26,374 nucleotides of DNA from JBGCEZ01 sp045106735. Lineage in GTDB: Bacteria > Planctomycetota > Phycisphaerae > Phycisphaerales > SM1A02. The DNA lies in NCBI GenBank assembly GCA_045106735.1, contig JBGCEZ010000068.1, forward strand, positions 1 to 26,374, written 5' to 3'. Position numbers and translations under genes: made by a program. Below, piece after piece: positions 1 through 9,900 of this stretch; the stretch's first letter is position 1; the number at the start of each line of letters is the position of its first letter. The notes below the pieces were generated by a model that saw only the letters and a program-made list of their open reading frames with translations, ran no database searches and was not told where the DNA came from.

Positions 1-114
1 CCCGGCCCCGGCCCCGGCCCCGGTCTCGGCCCCGGTCTCGGCCCCCGCCCCCGCCCCGGCTCCAGTCCCATCCCCATGCCCACCCCCATCCCCATCCCCA
101 TCCCCATCCCCATC
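1..114 (-). repeat. In-frame hexamer repeats encoding an Asp-Gly / Ala-Gly tail
   Basis: Hexamers of the type CCCATC (about 82-114) and CCCCGG/TCTCGG (about 1-60) on the plus strand encode Gly-Asp and Gly-Ala/Glu-Thr repeats at the kinase C-terminus. The unit is a multiple of three, so copy-number change would lengthen the tail without a frameshift. Confidence 0.8.
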
Positions 115-2493
115 CCCAGCCTCCGCCCCGGTCTCGCCAGAGGTTCCGGCCGTCGGCTCGATCCTTCCGCCGGCCTCCAGTCGTCGGGCCACTGCCATCG
201 CCGTTGCGTCGGACGGAAGTGATGGCCGGAGCATCGCCCCGCGCTGGGCCAACAGTTCCTGAAGCGTGGTCGCCCCAGCCAATGCGTCGCCGGCGCCTTC
301 CGGCCAATCCGCGCCGGCCAGATGGGCTTCCATTTCGGCTGCCCGCCGCCCCGCGGCGAGGGCGTCGGCTTCGCTTCCTGCGAGCTGCGTCGTCAGGGCG
401 AGCCACCAGGCTTGATCGACGTGGGACCAGGCCCACGCAACCCGGGGCGTTTCCCGTTGGACGGTCAGCAAATGATCGCGGACGCGGTCCCACCGCTGGT
501 CGGCGGCCGCGATTCCCGCCAGCGACCGATGGAAGACGTGGCGCTCGCGGACCGGCAGCGCGCGCGACTCGGCGTCGATCGCCAGTGCTTGCTCGAACGC
601 CGCAGCGCTCCCGGCACGATCGCCAGCCGCCATCAGGGCATGCCCCAACGATCCGAAGGCCTGCGCTCGTACGCGGTTGGCGTTGGTGCCGTCTGGATGT
701 CGGTCCAGAATGGCGATCGCTTCGCGGGCGAGTCGTTCGGCCGCGCGCAGCCCCTCGGGTGAACGGTCGGCGACCCATGTGGCAGATGCCAGGTGGCTCA
801 GCGCTTCGGCCACGCCCTGACCGGGGAGCGCCTCGCCAACCTGGCCACGTCGGAGGGCCAAGGCCTCGGTGATCGCGTCGAGGGCAATACCGGGATCGCC
901 CTCGGGGTTGAGCCACGCTCGCTCCATCTCGGCCGCACCGAGCACCAGCAGACTGCTTGCGAGGTCGCTCTGCGACTCGGAAGAGTCGTGCATCGCCCGG
1001 AAGCCCTTCACCGCGACCGCAGCGTGGGTCGCAGCCCGGTCGAAATCGGCCATGCCGAGGTGGCTGGTGGCCAGGACCAGGTGCAAGCGGGCCTGCACGT
1101 CCGCTCGTTCGGCGGGAAGAGCGGGAATCTGTGCTTGGACGGCCCGCATGACGTCGGCGACGGTGGGCGGCTGGCCGGTGGCCATCGGGTCCGCGGACGC
1201 CAAGACGCCCTCCAGGACTTCGGTTGTCAGCCGCGCTGCGTCGCGTGATTCGTCGGCCTCCCGAGCCGCCTGCCGCGCCTCGGCTGCGCTCACGGCAACG
1301 GCTGTCCAGGCGGTGGCGACGAGGCCCACGCCCGCGACGGCGGCCGCAACCCACGCCCGGTTGCGGCGGGCGTACTTCAACGCCCGACGCCAGGCCGGCG
1401 GGGGCGATGCTTGGACCGGGCGATGGTGCAGGTGCCGCCGGATGTCGTCGGCCAAGGTCTCAACGGTTGGATAACGATCGGCCGGGTCAATGGCCATCGC
1501 CCGAGCGACGATCGCGTCCAGTTCACCGCGGATGTGGCGTTGGTGCTCGGCCGGCCGTGCCGTGGCGCTCGGGCGCGGTGGCGCTTCTTCGCAGATCCGC
1601 CGTTCGATGCGGTACGCCGGTTCGTCGGCCGCGGCGTGGACGGGATGTCCGGCCAGCAGTTCAAAGAGCAGTGCGCCGAGTGCGTGGACGTCGGTGAACG
1701 TGCCGATCGGCTCACCGCGAATCTGTTCCGGGCTCGCGTACGCCGGCGTGCGAAGCATGGTCGCGGTCGACGTCGGATCGCCGGTTGGATTTCCCGATTC
1801 GATCAATTTGGCGATGCCGAAATCAATCAATCGTGGACGCCCGTCCGCGCTGACCAAGACATTGGACGGCTTGATGTCTCGGTGAACAATGAGGCGTGTG
1901 TGGGCGTGTTGGACCGCGCCCGCAACGTCAAGGAAGAGGCGAAGGCGGGCCGCGATCGAAAGGCCGTGGCCCTCGGCGTACCGGACAATCGACTCGCCGG
2001 CCACGTACTCCATGACCAAGTAGGGGCGACCATCGGCGGTTGTGCCGCCGTCCAAAAGGGCGGTGATCCCCGGGTGGGTCAGTCGGGCCAGCGTCGCCCG
2101 TTCGCGCTGGAATCGATCGCGCATCGCTCCGTTGGTCAGGTGAGCGCGCAAGACTTTGATGGCGACCTCGCGTTCGTAGGCGGCATCGGCGCGGCGGGCG
2201 AGGTGGACCGAGCCCATGCCACCCGACGACAGCGGTCGCACGATTTCGTATGCCCCCAGGCGTTCGCCCGGTTGAAGATCGTGTTCGGCGTCGGATGGAG
2301 GCAACTCGCCAGGGTCGAGCCAACCCTCGGCGTCGGCCGATTGCGCGGCGGTCAACAGTTCGCGGACGCGCCGTTCAAGATCGCGATCGCCATCGCACCG
2401 TCGGGCGACGAATGCTCCTTGGTCGCGCGGGGCGAGGTCCATCGCCCGAAGGCAGATCGAATTCACGGTGGCCCAGGCTGGTTCGGGTCGCAT
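1..2493 (-). CDS. Ser/Thr protein kinase with TM segment and TPR-like region (C-terminus off the window)
   Basis: Membrane Ser/Thr kinase that probably phosphorylates cytoplasmic partners. The frame is open from the ATG to the window edge (831 codons, no stop seen). Residues about 80-350 are a Hanks-type kinase domain: Gly loop SSGGMGS, VAIK lysine K113, HRDIKPSN with catalytic D206, LIDFG, ASPEQ. One hydrophobic helix begins near W381. An Ala-rich helical, TPR-like region occupies about 410-760. From about residue 794 the protein becomes an Asp-Gly then Ala-Gly/Glu-Thr repeat tail that continues off the left edge. The start is fixed by overlap with the upstream sigma-factor stop (TGATG), which implies translational coupling. 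The kinase motifs are complete, so it should be active. Sigma/kinase pairing is common in planctomycetes; that the kinase controls this sigma factor is inference. Confidence 0.93.
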   Translation of the reverse strand, partial: MRPEPAWATVNSICLRAMDLAPRDQGAFVARRCDGDRDLERRVRELLTAAQSADAEGWLDPGELPPSDAEHDLQPGERLGAYEIVRPLSSGGMGSVHLARRADAAYEREVAIKVLRAHLTNGAMRDRFQRERATLARLTHPGITALLDGGTTADGRPYLVMEYVAGESIVRYAEGHGLSIAARLRLFLDVAGAVQHAHTRLIVHRDIKPSNVLVSADGRPRLIDFGIAKLIESGNPTGDPTSTATMLRTPAYASPEQIRGEPIGTFTDVHALGALLFELLAGHPVHAAADEPAYRIERRICEEAPPRPSATARPAEHQRHIRGELDAIVARAMAIDPADRYPTVETLADDIRRHLHHRPVQASPPPAWRRALKYARRNRAWVAAAVAGVGLVATAWTAVAVSAAEARQAAREADESRDAARLTTEVLEGVLASADPMATGQPPTVADVMRAVQAQIPALPAERADVQARLHLVLATSHLGMADFDRAATHAAVAVKGFRAMHDSSESQSDLASSLLVLGAAEMERAWLNPEGDPGIALDAITEALALRRGQVGEALPGQGVAEALSHLASATWVADRSPEGLRAAERLAREAIAILDRHPDGTNANRVRAQAFGSLGHALMAAGDRAGSAAAFEQALAIDAESRALPVRERHVFHRSLAGIAAADQRWDRVRDHLLTVQRETPRVAWAWSHVDQAWWLALTTQLAGSEADALAAGRRAAEMEAHLAGADWPEGAGDALAGATTLQELLAQRGAMLRPSLPSDATAMAVARRLEAGGRIEPTAGTSGETGAEAGDGDGDGDGDGGGHGDGTGAGAGAGAETGAETGAGAGAG

Positions 2494-3263
2494 CACGGGT
2501 GCGTCTCCATGTCGTGGCGGAGCCATGCCCGGGCGAGGGTCCATTCGCGGCGCACGGTGCGCGGCGAAATGTCGAGGAGTTCGGCGATGCGTACCTCCGG
2601 CACTCCGGCAAAGGATCGCAGTTCGACGATGCTCGCCTTCCGCGGGTCAACTTCGTCCAATCGTTCAAGCGACGCGCCGACCCGTTCAAGTGAATCGTCG
2701 GATCGCTCGAGGGCCATCACCGCTCGGTCGAGCAACTCGGCGTGGGCCTGGTGCACACGGCCGCGGATGCGTCGGCGACGAGCGTGCGTGACGAGAATCT
2801 GCCGCATCAGGCGGGCGCAGCTGGCCAAGAAGTGGGCGGGGTCTCGGCGCGGCGGCATCGGGTGCCGTTCCAAACTCAGCCAGACTTCATGAACGAGGGC
2901 CGTGGCGTCGAGGGTCCGATTCGCGGGTTCGCCATGGACGTATCGGCCAGCGATGCGGCGAAGCTCCGCGTAGACCGCCGGGCCGGCGAGTTCCAAGTCG
3001 ACCGCTCCGGTGGATGAAGCGCGACGGGGGTCCACTTCATCGGCCTGATCTCGGCCTTGTGCCATGTCGTCGTCCAGTCGGTCTTCCGTTCGAACCTCGA
3101 TCCGGCCTTCGGTCCGACCGTCCATTCGGCTTTCCGCCCGGCTTTCCACCCGGCCTTCCACTCGGCTGGTCGTTCCGTGGTCGCTCTGAACGGTCGCCGG
3201 CGGGAGTCCGGGTGTTCGGCCAGCGGGCGACGGGGGTGGTGGGTCGAAGGACGAATCGAGCAT
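2493..3263 (-). CDS. ECF sigma factor (planctomycete-type, PF07638-like)
   Basis: Alternative sigma factor that would direct RNA polymerase to a small regulon. With the ATG at 3263 it has 256 residues. The sigma-2 part covers about 88-170, with AVYAELRRIAGRY, the ATALVHEVWLSL helix, and RLMRQILVTHARRRR, which is characteristic of the family. The sigma-4 helix-turn-helix covers about 205-252 (RIAELLDISPRTVRREW). The linker carries three LER heptads near 185-203. Residues 33-62 are an unusual Arg/Glu repeat. The start is uncertain: the ATG at 3065 would remove the repeat and give a protein near the usual family length, while the frame is open to 3551 but its first 90 codons do not look like protein. 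No clear ribosome site separates these options. The stop overlaps the kinase ATG. Confidence 0.9.
   Translation of the reverse strand: MLDSSFDPPPPSPAGRTPGLPPATVQSDHGTTSRVEGRVESRAESRMDGRTEGRIEVRTEDRLDDDMAQGRDQADEVDPRRASSTGAVDLELAGPAVYAELRRIAGRYVHGEPANRTLDATALVHEVWLSLERHPMPPRRDPAHFLASCARLMRQILVTHARRRRIRGRVHQAHAELLDRAVMALERSDDSLERVGASLERLDEVDPRKASIVELRSFAGVPEVRIAELLDISPRTVRREWTLARAWLRHDMETHP
3078..3167 (-). repeat. Degenerate repeat coding for an Arg/Glu-rich segment
   Basis: This part of the sigma-factor frame repeats V/A/T-E-G/S-R units about seven times (for example RVEGRVESRAESR). On the plus strand it reads as repeated TTCNNNCCG-like blocks. It lies between two possible start codons, so it may be coding or leader. 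Confidence 0.6.
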
Positions 3264-3758
3264 CGCGGGGTCCAGTGGAGTCGGGATATCCGGGCGGGTC
3301 AGGAGAGATCGGGAGAGATCAGGGGACACGAAGGCGAGGCGAAACCGCCGGGCGGTGACACGAAACGGGCCCTGGGAGAGGGTTCGCGATCCTGGCCCGC
3401 GCGGGTCCGTCTCCTCTTGCACTCTGCGCGCCACACCGACATCACCGGCCACCGAGGCCTCGAAATTCTCGAAATCGTCGGACGGACCGATCGGAATCGC
3501 GGAGATCCATGGCCGGAACCTTGAGAGCTGCGCGCAGGGCCATCGAGTCATGCTGGCGCGGCTGCCGTATCGAGACCAATTGGGCGCTCAGTGCCCGGGC
3601 GCTCGCACTCGCTGCATCGCTTCGCTTGCCCCAATGTTTCCTGGCTGTGCGGCCGCTCCCAACCACCCGGGCATTCCGTTCGCGTCGACCGCTTCGCCGA
3701 ATCGCCGCCTCGTCTCGGCCAGTTTTCGTCCCCACCATTGACCTTCGGAGTTCATTTC
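3264..3758. other. Divergent intergenic region, sigma factor / propeller gene
   Basis: About 495 bp separate the leftward sigma-factor gene from the rightward propeller gene. Both genes' promoters should lie here, but I see no convincing -35/-10 pair. A small dyad, TCGAAATTCTCGA, sits at about 3457-3470 and is the only operator-like element noticed. The upstream part of the sigma-factor frame remains open but is not convincingly coding. Confidence 0.4.
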
Positions 3759-4832
3759 ATGCCATTGTGCAATTCGAGTTTCATCGAGCGCGGGCGATTC
3801 GCTTGCCTCGGTTTGATCGCACTCATCATCGCCAGCGTGTTTCCTGGCGCGGCCACTGCGGACGAACCGTATTACCTCATTGCCCGGCCAGGGGTGGCCC
3901 GCATCTTGCGAACGAATCTGCAAGGGCAGCCGATGGGCAACCTGGTGATCGGCGAGATCGGCGTCTTCACCCCGCAGCACTTTTGTTTGGGCCCCAATAA
4001 TCGGCGGCTGTTCGTGCCAACGTATCGCGGAACACGAAGCGTATTGATCTTCGATGTTGAGACGGGGGAGCAGCTTGGCGAGATCACCCATCCGGATTTC
4101 ATGGCTCCGGCGTGGGTGCGCATGGCGGACTCCGGTGAGTTGATCATTTCAGACTTTGATGCCGGGCGCGTGTACTTGTATGACATCAACCAGTTCGCGT
4201 TCACTGGCGAACTGGTTGAACCCGGTCACTTGGTGACCGCCCACGCGATCCAATTCGAACCGGATGGTCGCATGCTGGTCGTTGACTGGTGGGCCGGCGC
4301 TGTCGTGCAGTTCGCCGCCGATGGAAGTCATATTGGCGACTTCTATCGTGGCCCGGCCTTGGTGGGTCCGCTGGATATTGCGGTGACCCCCGGCGGCGAT
4401 CGACTCATCGTGTCGAACAACAGTGGGTTGGACGTGGCCACGTTCGATCGCGCGACAGGAGCGCTCCTTGATCCATTCGTTCCTCTGTCGGCTGGTCTCG
4501 GAGCGCCGGAAGCGATGCTCGGTGCTCGTGATGGCAGCTTGCTGGTGGCGTATCCCGTCCAGGGCGTCGTCCGACGCTTCGATCGTGCGACTGGCAAGTT
4601 CTTGGGCAACTTCAACACCAATGGAGGGAGCCCGGTGGACATTCTGTTGGTGCCGGCATCCTGCCCGACCGATGTCACCGGCGATGAGAAGACGGCGTTC
4701 GACGATCTCCTGACGGTGCTCTCGGCGTGGGGGCCGTGCGAGAACTGCTCGATCGATCTCGACGCCGATGGGGCGGTCGGAATGCCGGACGTGCTCCAGG
4801 TCATGGCTTCGTGGGGTGACTGTCAGTCGTAG
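3759..4832 (+). CDS. Secreted beta-propeller protein with dockerin-like C-terminal motif
   Basis: Exported protein of 357 aa. The ATG at 3759 is preceded by GGAG at a spacing of 8. Residues 1-34 form a signal peptide with a basic start, the hydrophobic run LGLIALIIASVF and a cleavage-like ATA-DE. Residues about 36-295 repeat a six-to-seven-blade pattern of the YncE/NHL type (VLIFDVETGEQLGEI, ELIISDFDAGRVYLYD, RLIVSNNSGLDVATFD, GVVRRFDRATGKFLG). Residues about 301-355 hold two Asp-rich EF-hand-like motifs, each followed by a Trp-Gly signature (LLTVLSAWGPC and LQVMASWGDC). This arrangement is frequent in secreted Phycisphaerae proteins and resembles a type I dockerin pair. It suggests surface attachment or Ca2+ binding. 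No enzymatic function is visible. A longer reading from 3591 lacks signal-peptide logic. Confidence 0.9.
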   Translation: MPLCNSSFIERGRFACLGLIALIIASVFPGAATADEPYYLIARPGVARILRTNLQGQPMGNLVIGEIGVFTPQHFCLGPNNRRLFVPTYRGTRSVLIFDVETGEQLGEITHPDFMAPAWVRMADSGELIISDFDAGRVYLYDINQFAFTGELVEPGHLVTAHAIQFEPDGRMLVVDWWAGAVVQFAADGSHIGDFYRGPALVGPLDIAVTPGGDRLIVSNNSGLDVATFDRATGALLDPFVPLSAGLGAPEAMLGARDGSLLVAYPVQGVVRRFDRATGKFLGNFNTNGGSPVDILLVPASCPTDVTGDEKTAFDDLLTVLSAWGPCENCSIDLDADGAVGMPDVLQVMASWGDCQS

Positions 4833-4860
4833 CGTCAAGCTTTGACTCCGGGGATTCGGA

Positions 4861-4894
4861 CCGCGGCGCGGGGGGCGCAGACCCCGCGCCGCGG
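4861..4894 (+). terminator. Perfect 13-bp GC hairpin after the propeller gene
   Basis: CCGCGGCGCGGGG (4861-4873) and its exact reverse complement (4882-4894) enclose an 8-nt loop, 28 nt after the stop codon at 4832. No T tract follows, so it may be a terminator lacking the usual U run or a 3'-end stabilising hairpin. Confidence 0.5.
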
Positions 4895-5040
4895 ACTTCG
4901 GACCCCGACCTCGGACCTTGGAACGCGAACCCCGGGGCCGCGGACTTCGGGCCCCAGATCTCGGACCTCGGACCTCAGACCTCAGACCTCAGATCTCAGA
5001 CCTCGGACCTCAGACCTCGGACCTCGGACCTCGGACCTAA
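4890..5040. repeat. 7-bp degenerate tandem array (CGGACCT type)
   Basis: About 20 units of CGGACCT/CAGACCT run head to tail. They are most regular at 4955-5039 and more diverged on the left. Because 7 is not a multiple of 3, all frames are scrambled and the array is not a protein repeat. It fills most of the gap between the propeller gene and the HExxH gene. Confidence 0.85.
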
Positions 5041-5190
5041 CTCCTGGTACCTCGGGCCACGGAGCTCAGAATCCCTCGACACGGCGCCTGGGCCCCCGGC
5101 GCCGTGTCGTGGTCCGCGGCGACGGCCCCGCGGCTGTGCACGTTCGATCCGTACGGGGAGTTGGTGCGAGCGGGGGCGATTGCGGCGACG

Positions 5191-5625
5191 ATGGGGAGCA
5201 TGTCATTGCTCTCGACAACGCTGCGGATCGCTTGGGCCAGCCCCAATACGTTGATCGGATTGCTCGCCTGGCCGCTGGTCCTCTTTGGTGGCGGAACGGC
5301 CCGGGTCGTCGACGGGGTCCTTGAGCTGCAAGGGCCGTGGATCCGCTGGATTCTGATCCATCTCCCGTTCGTCGGGCCGGCCGGCGCCGCGGCGATGACC
5401 TTGGGTCATGTGGTCATCGGGTGTTCTGCCGGGGAGCTCAATCGAACTCGCGCGCACGAACGTGTCCACGTACGCCAGTACGAGCGGTGGGGGCCGCTCT
5501 TTCTTCCGGCGTACGTCGCATTCGGCGTCGCCGCGCAGTTGCGTGGCGAGGATCCGTATATGGGCAATCGGTTTGAGCGCGAGGCGTATTCCACGGCCGA
5601 TGTGGTGGACACCTCCACGGATTGA
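5191..5625 (+). CDS. Small membrane protein with HExxH motif
   Basis: 144 aa from the ATG at 5191. A GTG at 5104 would add 29 residues, and an ATG at 5200 would remove three. Two or three hydrophobic stretches are visible: SPNTLIGLLAWPLVLFGGG, WILIHLPFVGPAGAAAMTLG and LFLPAYVAFGVAAQL. Between them is AHERVHVRQYERWG, a textbook HExxH zinc-peptidase signature, followed by GNRFEREA, whose Glu could be a third ligand. The domain arrangement resembles conserved hypothetical membrane proteins of unknown role. I infer a possible membrane metallopeptidase-like fold, but activity is not established. The start choice is weak. Confidence 0.75.
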   Translation: MGSMSLLSTTLRIAWASPNTLIGLLAWPLVLFGGGTARVVDGVLELQGPWIRWILIHLPFVGPAGAAAMTLGHVVIGCSAGELNRTRAHERVHVRQYERWGPLFLPAYVAFGVAAQLRGEDPYMGNRFEREAYSTADVVDTSTD

Positions 5626-5767
5626 GGCTGATGAGAGCGGTTTGGAGTCGAAGGCCCGAGGGGCCAGATTGACGCACCGGACCGGCTCGGTGACCATGGG
5701 AGAACAGCTCGGTTGAGTGCTCGAATGTACTTCGACCATCGGTTCCTTCGCCCCAAGGGTCCCATCC

Positions 5768-6994
5768 ATGTCATCGGTCGAGCCTCCCGTCGCTTCCATG
5801 CACTACCTGCAGGCGGAACTTGAGGAACTCGTCCGTGAGAACGCTGCGGTTTTTCGATGGCTGCAGGACGGGTCTTTGGACGGCGTGTGGTACTGGGATC
5901 TTCTCGACCAGCAGCATGAGTGGATGAGTCCCCGCTTCTGGGAGACGTTTGGTTACGACCCGGAAAGCAAGCCGCATCTGGCGGCCGCCTGGCAGGACAT
6001 GATCGATCCGGATGATCTGGCGATGGCGGCCGAGAACCTCGGTCAGCATTTGGCAGACCCGGATCATGCCTACGACCAGATCGTTCGATATCGGCATCGC
6101 GATGGATCAACGGTGTGGGTGCGATGCCGGGGTGTGGCGATTCGAGACGCCGATGGGACGCCGCGGCGCATGCTCGGTGCACACACCGATGTCACGCCGA
6201 TCAAGCGGGCCGAACTGGAACTCGCCGCTTCAAATGCTTCGCTTCAAGAAATCAACGCCGATCTCCATGAGTTTGCGTACGCGGCATCGCATGATTTGCG
6301 GTCGCCACTCCGCACGATGCGTGGGATTCTGTCGATTCTGCGACAGGACCACGGGGCGTCGTTCGATGACGACGCCAACAATTTGCTCGACATGATCGAA
6401 GGCGCCGCGCTGCGCATGCAGGGTCTCACCGATTCGGTGGTGGACCTTGCCCGTTCGGCCGGCGGTGAATGGACGTTGGAACCAGTCGACTTGTCCAAGC
6501 TCGTGGCCGACGTCGAGGCAGACCTGGGCGCGGAAATGGCTGAATCCGGGGCGACGTTTGACGTGGGTGAAATGCCGATGGTTCAGGGGTCTGCGCTGCA
6601 CTTGCGGCGCTTGATCCAGAATCTGGCCGAGAACTCGATTCGGTTTCGCGATCCCAATCGCCCGTTGAACATTCGAATCGCGGCGACGCGGCGTCTTGGA
6701 CGCCCGGACGTGCCAGTGGCCGTGCTTCCGTCGGCCGAGCGGGTTGAGATCACTGTCTCGGACAACGGGATCGGACTGGAGCCGCGATTCGCCGAAGAGA
6801 TATTTGCACCGTTTCGACGTTTGCACGGACGAGACGAATATCCAGGAACCGGTCTCGGGCTGACCCTCTGCCGGCGCGTGGTCTCCCGGCACGGTGGAAC
6901 GATCGCCGCTCGGCGAAACGAGCCAGCGGGTTTGGCCGTGAGCTTCACCCTCCCGCGGGCGCCGTCGTCGCCGGCGGAGCGGCCGGGAGCGTAG
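5768..6994 (+). CDS. PAS-domain sensor histidine kinase
   Basis: 408 aa from the ATG at 5768, with a modest AAGGG upstream. No signal peptide or membrane span is seen, so it is probably cytoplasmic. A PAS_3-like sensor domain occupies about 25-150 (GVWYWDLLDQQHEWMSPRFWETFGYDP and the PAC end GAHTDVTPIKRAE). The HisKA helix follows, with H175 in YAASHDLRSPLRTM. The HATPase has N box LAENSIRF, G1 DNGIGL and G2 GTGLGL, and FAPFRRLHGRDEYPGTG resembles bacteriophytochrome-type kinases. All catalytic motifs are present. No response regulator is adjacent, so it is an orphan kinase; the PilZ-receiver protein 7 kb away is only a possible partner. Its last 50 bp overlap, tail to tail, the convergent Ser/Thr kinase gene. 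Confidence 0.93.
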   Translation: MSSVEPPVASMHYLQAELEELVRENAAVFRWLQDGSLDGVWYWDLLDQQHEWMSPRFWETFGYDPESKPHLAAAWQDMIDPDDLAMAAENLGQHLADPDHAYDQIVRYRHRDGSTVWVRCRGVAIRDADGTPRRMLGAHTDVTPIKRAELELAASNASLQEINADLHEFAYAASHDLRSPLRTMRGILSILRQDHGASFDDDANNLLDMIEGAALRMQGLTDSVVDLARSAGGEWTLEPVDLSKLVADVEADLGAEMAESGATFDVGEMPMVQGSALHLRRLIQNLAENSIRFRDPNRPLNIRIAATRRLGRPDVPVAVLPSAERVEITVSDNGIGLEPRFAEEIFAPFRRLHGRDEYPGTGLGLTLCRRVVSRHGGTIAARRNEPAGLAVSFTLPRAPSSPAERPGA

Positions 6995-9900
6995 CGTCTT
7001 CCGGAGAAGCGCTTTCCGGAGAAGCACGTTCCGTTGAAGCTGGCGCGACGCTTGCTCGGCAAGCTTCGATGGTGGCTTGCATTCGAAGCACGCGGGGATC
7101 ATCGTCGCCACGCGCGGCGCGCTGTGCGGCGAGTCCGATTTCCAGTGGGGGAATTGCTTCGACGCACCGGCCGAGGGCGGCGAGCGTCTCGCCCCATGTC
7201 GCCATGATGGTCGTCCGGATCGGATGATCAGCCGGAAGCACCGACTGCACCAGTTCGGCGGCTTCATCCAGTGGTCCGATCGCGCTTTCGAAGTCGCCCG
7301 CTTCGAACCATGCGCGGCCGAGATTGCCGAGGTTCTTGAGGCACTCGACGTCGTCGCGAGAGCGATTCATCGAGTTGATGCGAAGTGCCTGTTCGAAGTG
7401 CATGGCCGCGGCGGCGTAGCCGGCCAGTCGAAAGTGGCCGATGCCCAGGTCGTTCTCGGCATCGGCTGCGCGGCTGGAATTCGGGCCGTCGACGTCACGA
7501 ATCGTGTCGCGAGAAGCGGAGAGGTACGTAAGGCCTTCTGCTTCTCGGCCGGGTGTCCGACCCAGGGCGAGACCGATCATCTGCGCGGTGCGGGCGGTCC
7601 GAAGGTGGTCAGGCCCGAATCTTCGTGTGAGCCGAGCGTGGGCCGACTCTGCGGCGGCGAGCGCCTCGGGAATATTGCCCTTGTCCAGGTGGGCTCGCCA
7701 GAGGGTTTGTTCGACGTCGGCGACGAACGACTCTTCGATGGAGTCGTTCTTGAGCATGTCGGTGAGCAACAACGTGGAAGTTTCGATCGCGTCGTCGTAG
7801 CGTCCGGCGCGTACAAACAAATCGATGATGTTGGTGCGGATTCGATGGGTCCGTGGGGCGCTCTCACCGAGGTATGTGCGACTCAGTGCCTCGGCGTTCT
7901 GGAACGTCTCAAGTGATGCGTCGAAACGTGAGTCATTCATCTGGGCCCAGCCCAGATCATTGAGGACCACAATGTTGGCCGGCCCGGGGTTCAGTTCGAC
8001 TTCGGCGGCCAGCGCTTCCAGTTTCTCGATTCCCTCGTCGACGCGGCCCAAGTTGGTGATCGCCAGTGCCTGGAGGCGGCGAGCCGAGATCAAGAGTTGT
8101 GGGTACGCGGCGATGTCGGTGCGCCCGCTTGCTTCACTTGCGTCCGCCACTCGGCGGGCGATCCGATTCGCCAGATCGCCGAGCGGTTCGATGACTTCGG
8201 TGTAACGGCCGTCGCCGAATTCCAAAGCGAGCAGGGAGTATTCGATTGACAAGCCGGTCCGCTTGAGGATCGACGCGTCTTGCTCGGCGATCGCCAACGC
8301 TTCGTGGTACAGCGCCTTTGAACGGTCAACGCGGAAACGATCAGCGAGGATCGCTGCGAGGTTGGTAAGAGCTTCCACGTGCGGAGACGAGATTGTTCCG
8401 TGGGCTTCGATGGCCCGAGCTCGCTGATGTTCGAACGCCGATTCCGCGGCATCCAGGTCGCCGAGGCTACGGAAGCTCGAACCGATGGCGGCCCACAGCG
8501 AGGCGGCCGCCGCGGGATCGTCGCCGAACTCACTTTCCACGCGAGCCGAAGCCGATTGCACCACGTCCAAAAGGGTGTGCCCTGTCGTGGCGTCGTCGTC
8601 AAATTCACCCGTGACCAAGATGCCTTTGAGGAACGCGAGCATGGAGTCTGAGCGTTCGAGCGCTTGCTGCCGCGCCTCGGATTCCCTCGTGATTTGGACG
8701 CCGTACGCGCCGATCATCAAGACGACGACGGTTGCAAACACCGCCGACAAGCCGATGAGCGCGGTGGCCGCGGGGTGCTGGCGGACGAACAATTGGATCC
8801 GGCGAATCGGCCCCGGAGGACGAGCGCTGACCGCGTCACCGCGGACCCAGCGTTCGAGATCGACGACGAATGCGTCCATCGATTGGTAGCGATCACGTGG
8901 ATCCAACGCGGTGGCCATGCGGGCGACGGTTTGCAAGTCCGCGTCGACGCCGACCAGTGTTTCACTGATTGCGGGGACGCCGCGCTCGCTGACTTGGCGA
9001 ACGGCCTCGGCCAGCGGCAATCCGTCAAGATTGATTGGCTTGCGCCCGGTGATCAGTTCGTGAAGCAGTACGCCCATCGCGTAGACGTCCGAACGCACAT
9101 CAATGTCGTCGGGGTTGCCACGGCATTGCTCGGGCGACATGTAGGCGAGGGTGCCAAGCAAGTCGCCAGCTTCGGTGTGTCGCGTCGCCTGTGACATGCG
9201 ATCGACATCGCGGGCGACGCCAAAGTCAATGATCCGCGCCCGCCCATCTTCGCCCACGAGAACATTGCCGGGCTTGAGGTCTCGGTGGATGACCCCGCGT
9301 TGATGGGCGTGTCGCATGGCCCGCGCGGCGTCAAGCAACAGTCCGACTCGGGCGTGGACGTCGAGTCCGCGGGCGTTGGCCGCGCGCGTGATTGGGGCGG
9401 CGCCCTCAATGAACTCCATCGCCATCCACGGAGCCCCGGGGGTTCCGCTTTCTTCGCCGGGAGCATCGATGGTCCCAGCCGCATGGATCGCCGCGATGCC
9501 CGGGTGGTCAAGGCGAGCGAGGACGTCGGCTTCGAAACGAAAGCGGGCCTGAGTCCGCGGGCTGCCGAGATCCGCCCGCATGACTTTGATCGCCACGCGA
9601 CGGGCCGGGTGGTCTTGTCGTGCTTCGTACACCATGCCCATGCCGCCGGCAGCGATCGGGCCGACGATCTCGAAGTCGGCGATGCGCTGGCCGGTCGCCA
9701 GACCCGCGGCCGCGATGACATTCGAGCCGTCGCTCGATCCGCTGGCGGGCGGGGTCATCGGCGCGGCGGTGGGAGCGCTCGAGCCGTCGGTCGGGGCGTC
9801 ATCTGCGACTCGGCGAATCGCCGCCCCGACACCGGGCAAGGGTTCGAGGCGGGTCGCGACCGACGGGTCGTCAAAGGACAGCAATTCGCTCAGCTCGTCG

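Noticed and set aside
1411..2892. 493-codon plus-strand frame
   Set aside because: It lies opposite the kinase and sigma-factor genes, whose minus-strand frames carry complete family motifs.
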